The notes below the pieces were generated by a model that was given only the letters and a program-made list of their open reading frames with translations, ran no database searches and was not told the origin of the DNA. A stretch of 8,350 bases of DNA from Bacteroidales bacterium UBA5429 (GTDB lineage: Bacteria > Bacteroidota > Bacteroidia > Bacteroidales > WCHB1-69). Within the stretch, counting starts at the first letter, position 1, and every line of letters begins with the position of its first letter. Below, in pieces: positions 6,194-8,350 of the stretch. The stretch covers positions 1 through 8,350 of the forward strand of contig DIRT01000043.1 of NCBI GenBank assembly GCA_002427605.1, in the 5' to 3' direction. Made by a program: the position numbers and the translations under genes.

Positions 6194-7249
6194 ATGAAAT
6201 TGTCACAATTTAAGATTAATATTCCTCAAGAACTGATTGCTATTTATCCTCCGGAAGAGAGAGATGCTGCTCGTTTGATGGTGTTAAACAGAAAAACGAA
6301 AACCATTGAACATAGAACATTTAGAGATATATTGGACTATTTTGATGAAGGTGATCTTTTTGTCAGAAATGATACCCGTGTATTTCCTGCTATGTTGTAC
6401 GGAGAAAAAGAGAAAACAGCTGCTAAGATACGCGTATTCTTGCTAAGAGAGTTGGATCCTGAAACTCGCTTGTGGGATGTACTTGTTGATCCGGCACGTA
6501 AAATAAGAATAGGAAATAAACTTTATTTTGGAGAGGATGCCAATTTGGTAGCAGAGGTGATAGACAATACAACTGCCAGAGGAAGAACATTGCGCTTTTT
6601 ATTCGAAGGAGATTATGTCGCTTTTCGTGCTAAATTAAATGCTTTGGGTAGTACACCCCTTCCTGATGAGATTCTAAAAGTGAGAGACCCGGAAGAGGAA
6701 GATCAGGAAAGATATCAAACATTGTACGCTAAAGTTGAGGGTGCTGTTGCAGCTCCCAGTGCAGGACTCCATTTCAGTAGAGAGCTGCTTTTGAAATGTG
6801 AGTTGAAAGGGATCGAGTTTATAAATATTACATTGCATCCGGGATTGGGAAATTTCAGAGAAATAGATGTTGAGGATTTAACAAAACACAAATTAGATTC
6901 AGAGCAAATGTTGATTACCCCGGAAGTAGCAGCTCAGATTAATGAAGCAAAAGAAAAGGAAAGACGAATCTGTGCTGTGGGAACAACCGTTGTGAAAGCA
7001 CTGGAATCCTCACTATATCCAAATGGTAAAATCAAACCTTTTGATGGATGGACAAACAGATTTATATTTCCTCCCCATCAAGTAACTTCTACTGATGCAC
7101 TAATTACTAATTTCCACCCTTCTGAAAGTCCCATGTTAATGATCGCAGCAGCTTTTGGAGGATACGATTTTGTAATGAAAGCATATAAGGAAGCAATTAA
7201 AGAAAAATATCGCTTCTATTCTTATGGGGATGCCATGTTAATCATATAA
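6194..7249 (+). CDS. queA: S-adenosylmethionine:tRNA ribosyltransferase-isomerase
   Basis: Transfers and isomerises the ribosyl part of S-adenosylmethionine onto 7-aminomethyl-7-deazaguanine in tRNA (Asp, Asn, His, Tyr), giving epoxyqueuosine. It has 351 residues, the normal length. Seen: IAIYPPEERDAARLMVLNR near the start (15-33); VRNDTRVFPAMLYG (57-70); RYQTLYAKVEGAVAAPSAGLHF (173-194), with the family's APSAGLHF; HPGLGNFR (215-222); AVGTTVVKALES (261-272); and YRFYSYGDAMLI at the end (339-350). Two sites differ from the forms I know: HPGLG where HVGLG is usual, and NFHPSESPMLM where NFHLPxSTLLM is usual. The ATG at 6194 follows a good promoter. purM begins 24 bases downstream, so cotranscription is likely although the functions are unrelated. 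Confidence 0.97.
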   Translation: MKLSQFKINIPQELIAIYPPEERDAARLMVLNRKTKTIEHRTFRDILDYFDEGDLFVRNDTRVFPAMLYGEKEKTAAKIRVFLLRELDPETRLWDVLVDPARKIRIGNKLYFGEDANLVAEVIDNTTARGRTLRFLFEGDYVAFRAKLNALGSTPLPDEILKVRDPEEEDQERYQTLYAKVEGAVAAPSAGLHFSRELLLKCELKGIEFINITLHPGLGNFREIDVEDLTKHKLDSEQMLITPEVAAQINEAKEKERRICAVGTTVVKALESSLYPNGKIKPFDGWTNRFIFPPHQVTSTDALITNFHPSESPMLMIAAAFGGYDFVMKAYKEAIKEKYRFYSYGDAMLII

Positions 7250-7273
7250 ATAATTGAAATAAAAAAAGAAATA

Positions 7274-8308
7274 ATGGCAAAATCTTACGAAGATTCCGGG
7301 GTCTCTCTTGAAGCAGGATATGAGTCAGTGAGAAGAATAAAGTCTCATATAGAGAGAACAAACAGACCCGGAGTGATGGGAGGTATTGGTAGTTTTGGTG
7401 GGATGTTTGACCTCGCTTCCCTTCATATCAAAGATCCAATTTTAGTTAGTGGTACTGATGGTGTAGGTACAAAATTGAAAATTGCATTTGCACTGGATAA
7501 GCATGATACGATTGGACAAGATGTGGTGGCTATGTGTGTCAATGATGTCCTCGCTCAAGGAGCACAACCTCTCTTTTTCCTGGATTATATTGCAGTGGGG
7601 AAAAATGATCCGGCTCAAATTGAACAGATCGTGAAAGGAGTAGCTGACGGATGTCAATTGGCAAATTGTGCATTGATTGGGGGTGAAACAGCTGAAATGC
7701 CCGACATGTACCAATTAGGAGAATATGATATTGCCGGTTTTACCGTAGGGGTGGTCGAAAGAGCTAAACTGATAAATGGGTCTAAAGTGAAATCGGGTGA
7801 CCTGATTATCGGTCTTCTTTCCTCCGGTGTGCATTCCAATGGTTTTTCCCTGGTCAGAAAAATAGTACAAAAAGATAATCAACTGGATCTGAATCAATTT
7901 TATCCTGAGTTGAATGGGAAGTTGGGTGAGGTTTTACTAACCCCCACCAGAATCTATGTTCAGCCCGTCGTTAAACTGTTGAAACAAGTTGATATACATG
8001 CTATTGCACACATTACAGGAGGTGGCTTTGATGAAAATATTCCCCGTGTACTTCCCGAGGGACTTGGCGTTGTGATTGAAGAGAAATCCTGGAATAAGCC
8101 TCCTATTTTTGATTTCCTTAAAAAAATGGGGGGATTAAATCATCGCGAGATGTTCAATGTGTTCAATATGGGGATAGGAATGATCCTGGTTGTCGATCCT
8201 AAAGATAGAGAACAAACCATTTCTTTACTTCAAGAAGGTGGAGAAAAACCTGTTGTAATAGGAAAAATTACTGATCAACCCGCTATAAACTTGATCCTCA
8301 ATGAGTAA
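7274..8308 (+). CDS. purM: Phosphoribosylformylglycinamidine cyclo-ligase (AIR synthase)
   Basis: ATP-dependent cyclisation of formylglycinamidine ribonucleotide to aminoimidazole ribonucleotide, the fifth step of purine synthesis. At 344 residues it is full length for the common bacterial type. Seen: a GYESVRRIKSHIERTNRPGV-like start (15-34); GGIGSFGGMFDL (36-47); GTDGVGTKLKIA (60-71); CVNDVLAQGAQPLFFLDYIA (88-107); GGETAEMP (136-143); GLLSSGVHSNGFSLVR (180-195); LTPTRIYV (222-229); ITGGGFDENIPRVLP (247-261); and FNVFNMGIGMI (294-304). The sequence is strikingly like Bacillus PurM and unlike the roughly 390-residue form I recall from Bacteroides and Flavobacterium. Its 3' end overlaps purN by eight bases, the same purM-purN order as in many Firmicutes and in E. 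coli. An A7TG6 run is at 8120-8133. Confidence 0.97.
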   Translation: MAKSYEDSGVSLEAGYESVRRIKSHIERTNRPGVMGGIGSFGGMFDLASLHIKDPILVSGTDGVGTKLKIAFALDKHDTIGQDVVAMCVNDVLAQGAQPLFFLDYIAVGKNDPAQIEQIVKGVADGCQLANCALIGGETAEMPDMYQLGEYDIAGFTVGVVERAKLINGSKVKSGDLIIGLLSSGVHSNGFSLVRKIVQKDNQLDLNQFYPELNGKLGEVLLTPTRIYVQPVVKLLKQVDIHAIAHITGGGFDENIPRVLPEGLGVVIEEKSWNKPPIFDFLKKMGGLNHREMFNVFNMGIGMILVVDPKDREQTISLLQEGGEKPVVIGKITDQPAINLILNE

Positions 8309-8350
8309 AAAACTGCCTAACATTTCGGTTTTTGCAAGTGGATCCGGAAC
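8301..8350 (+). CDS. purN: Phosphoribosylglycinamide formyltransferase, N-terminal fragment
   Basis: Only 16 complete codons are present: MSKKLPNISVFASGSG, running off the window end. The beta strand followed by FASGSGT/N is the characteristic start of PurN, which uses 10-formyltetrahydrofolate to formylate glycinamide ribonucleotide (third purine step). The ATG lies within the last codons of purM, overlapping its stop by eight bases, which suggests translational coupling. The purM context strengthens an assignment that would be weak from so few residues. Confidence 0.85.
   Translation, partial: MSKKLPNISVFASGSG

Noticed and set aside
7442..7897. Minus-strand open frames opposite purM
   Set aside because: purM is intact with all motifs; the antisense frames show no start signal or recognisable domain.
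1..8350. CRISPR array, tRNA/rRNA, insertion sequence, phage or defence genes
   Set aside because: No spaced direct repeats, no cloverleaf-like segments in the gene-free DNA, and no transposase, integrase or nuclease frame on either strand.

Overview
The window looks like an ordinary AT-rich chromosomal segment from the phylum Bacteroidota, most likely a Bacteroidales-type organism. Three things point there: a batD-batE pair, which is typical of that phylum; promoters with a TAnnTTTG -7 box instead of TATAAT; and weak or absent Shine-Dalgarno sequences. Nine protein-coding genes are visible, two of them cut by the window edges. No RNA gene, CRISPR array, transposase or phage gene is seen. The longest gene-free stretch is about 160 bases.

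Layout: (1) Positions 1-1625, minus strand: dxr (isoprenoid precursor synthesis) followed with no gap by rseP (intramembrane site-2 protease, cut by the window start). (2) Positions 1626-1785: divergent intergenic region with a plus-strand Bacteroidota promoter, a weaker minus-strand candidate, and a short motif resembling a dispersed repeat. (3) Positions 1786-3275, plus strand: gmhA (heptose precursor for LPS) and nadA (quinolinate synthase for NAD), with start and stop overlapping or nearly touching. (4) Positions 3276-3424: convergent intergenic region with small hairpins and long homopolymer runs, probably where both transcripts end. (5) Positions 3425-6051, minus strand: batD then batE, encoding envelope proteins of the Bacteroides aerotolerance system, coupled by a TAATG overlap. 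(6) Positions 6052-6193: divergent intergenic region with a perfect 12-bp palindrome and a good promoter. (7) Positions 6194-8350, plus strand: queA (queuosine in tRNA), purM and the start of purN (two steps of purine synthesis), probably one transcription unit.

The genes are mainly housekeeping: isoprenoids, envelope stress and LPS, NAD, tRNA modification and purines, with the Bat pair as the phylum-specific part. I found no convincing undescribed system. The best leads are a PurM of the short bacterial type resembling Firmicutes proteins, where Bacteroidota usually have (from memory) a longer divergent form; a batD-batE pair with no batA/B/C or moxR upstream; and several intergenic DNA motifs.
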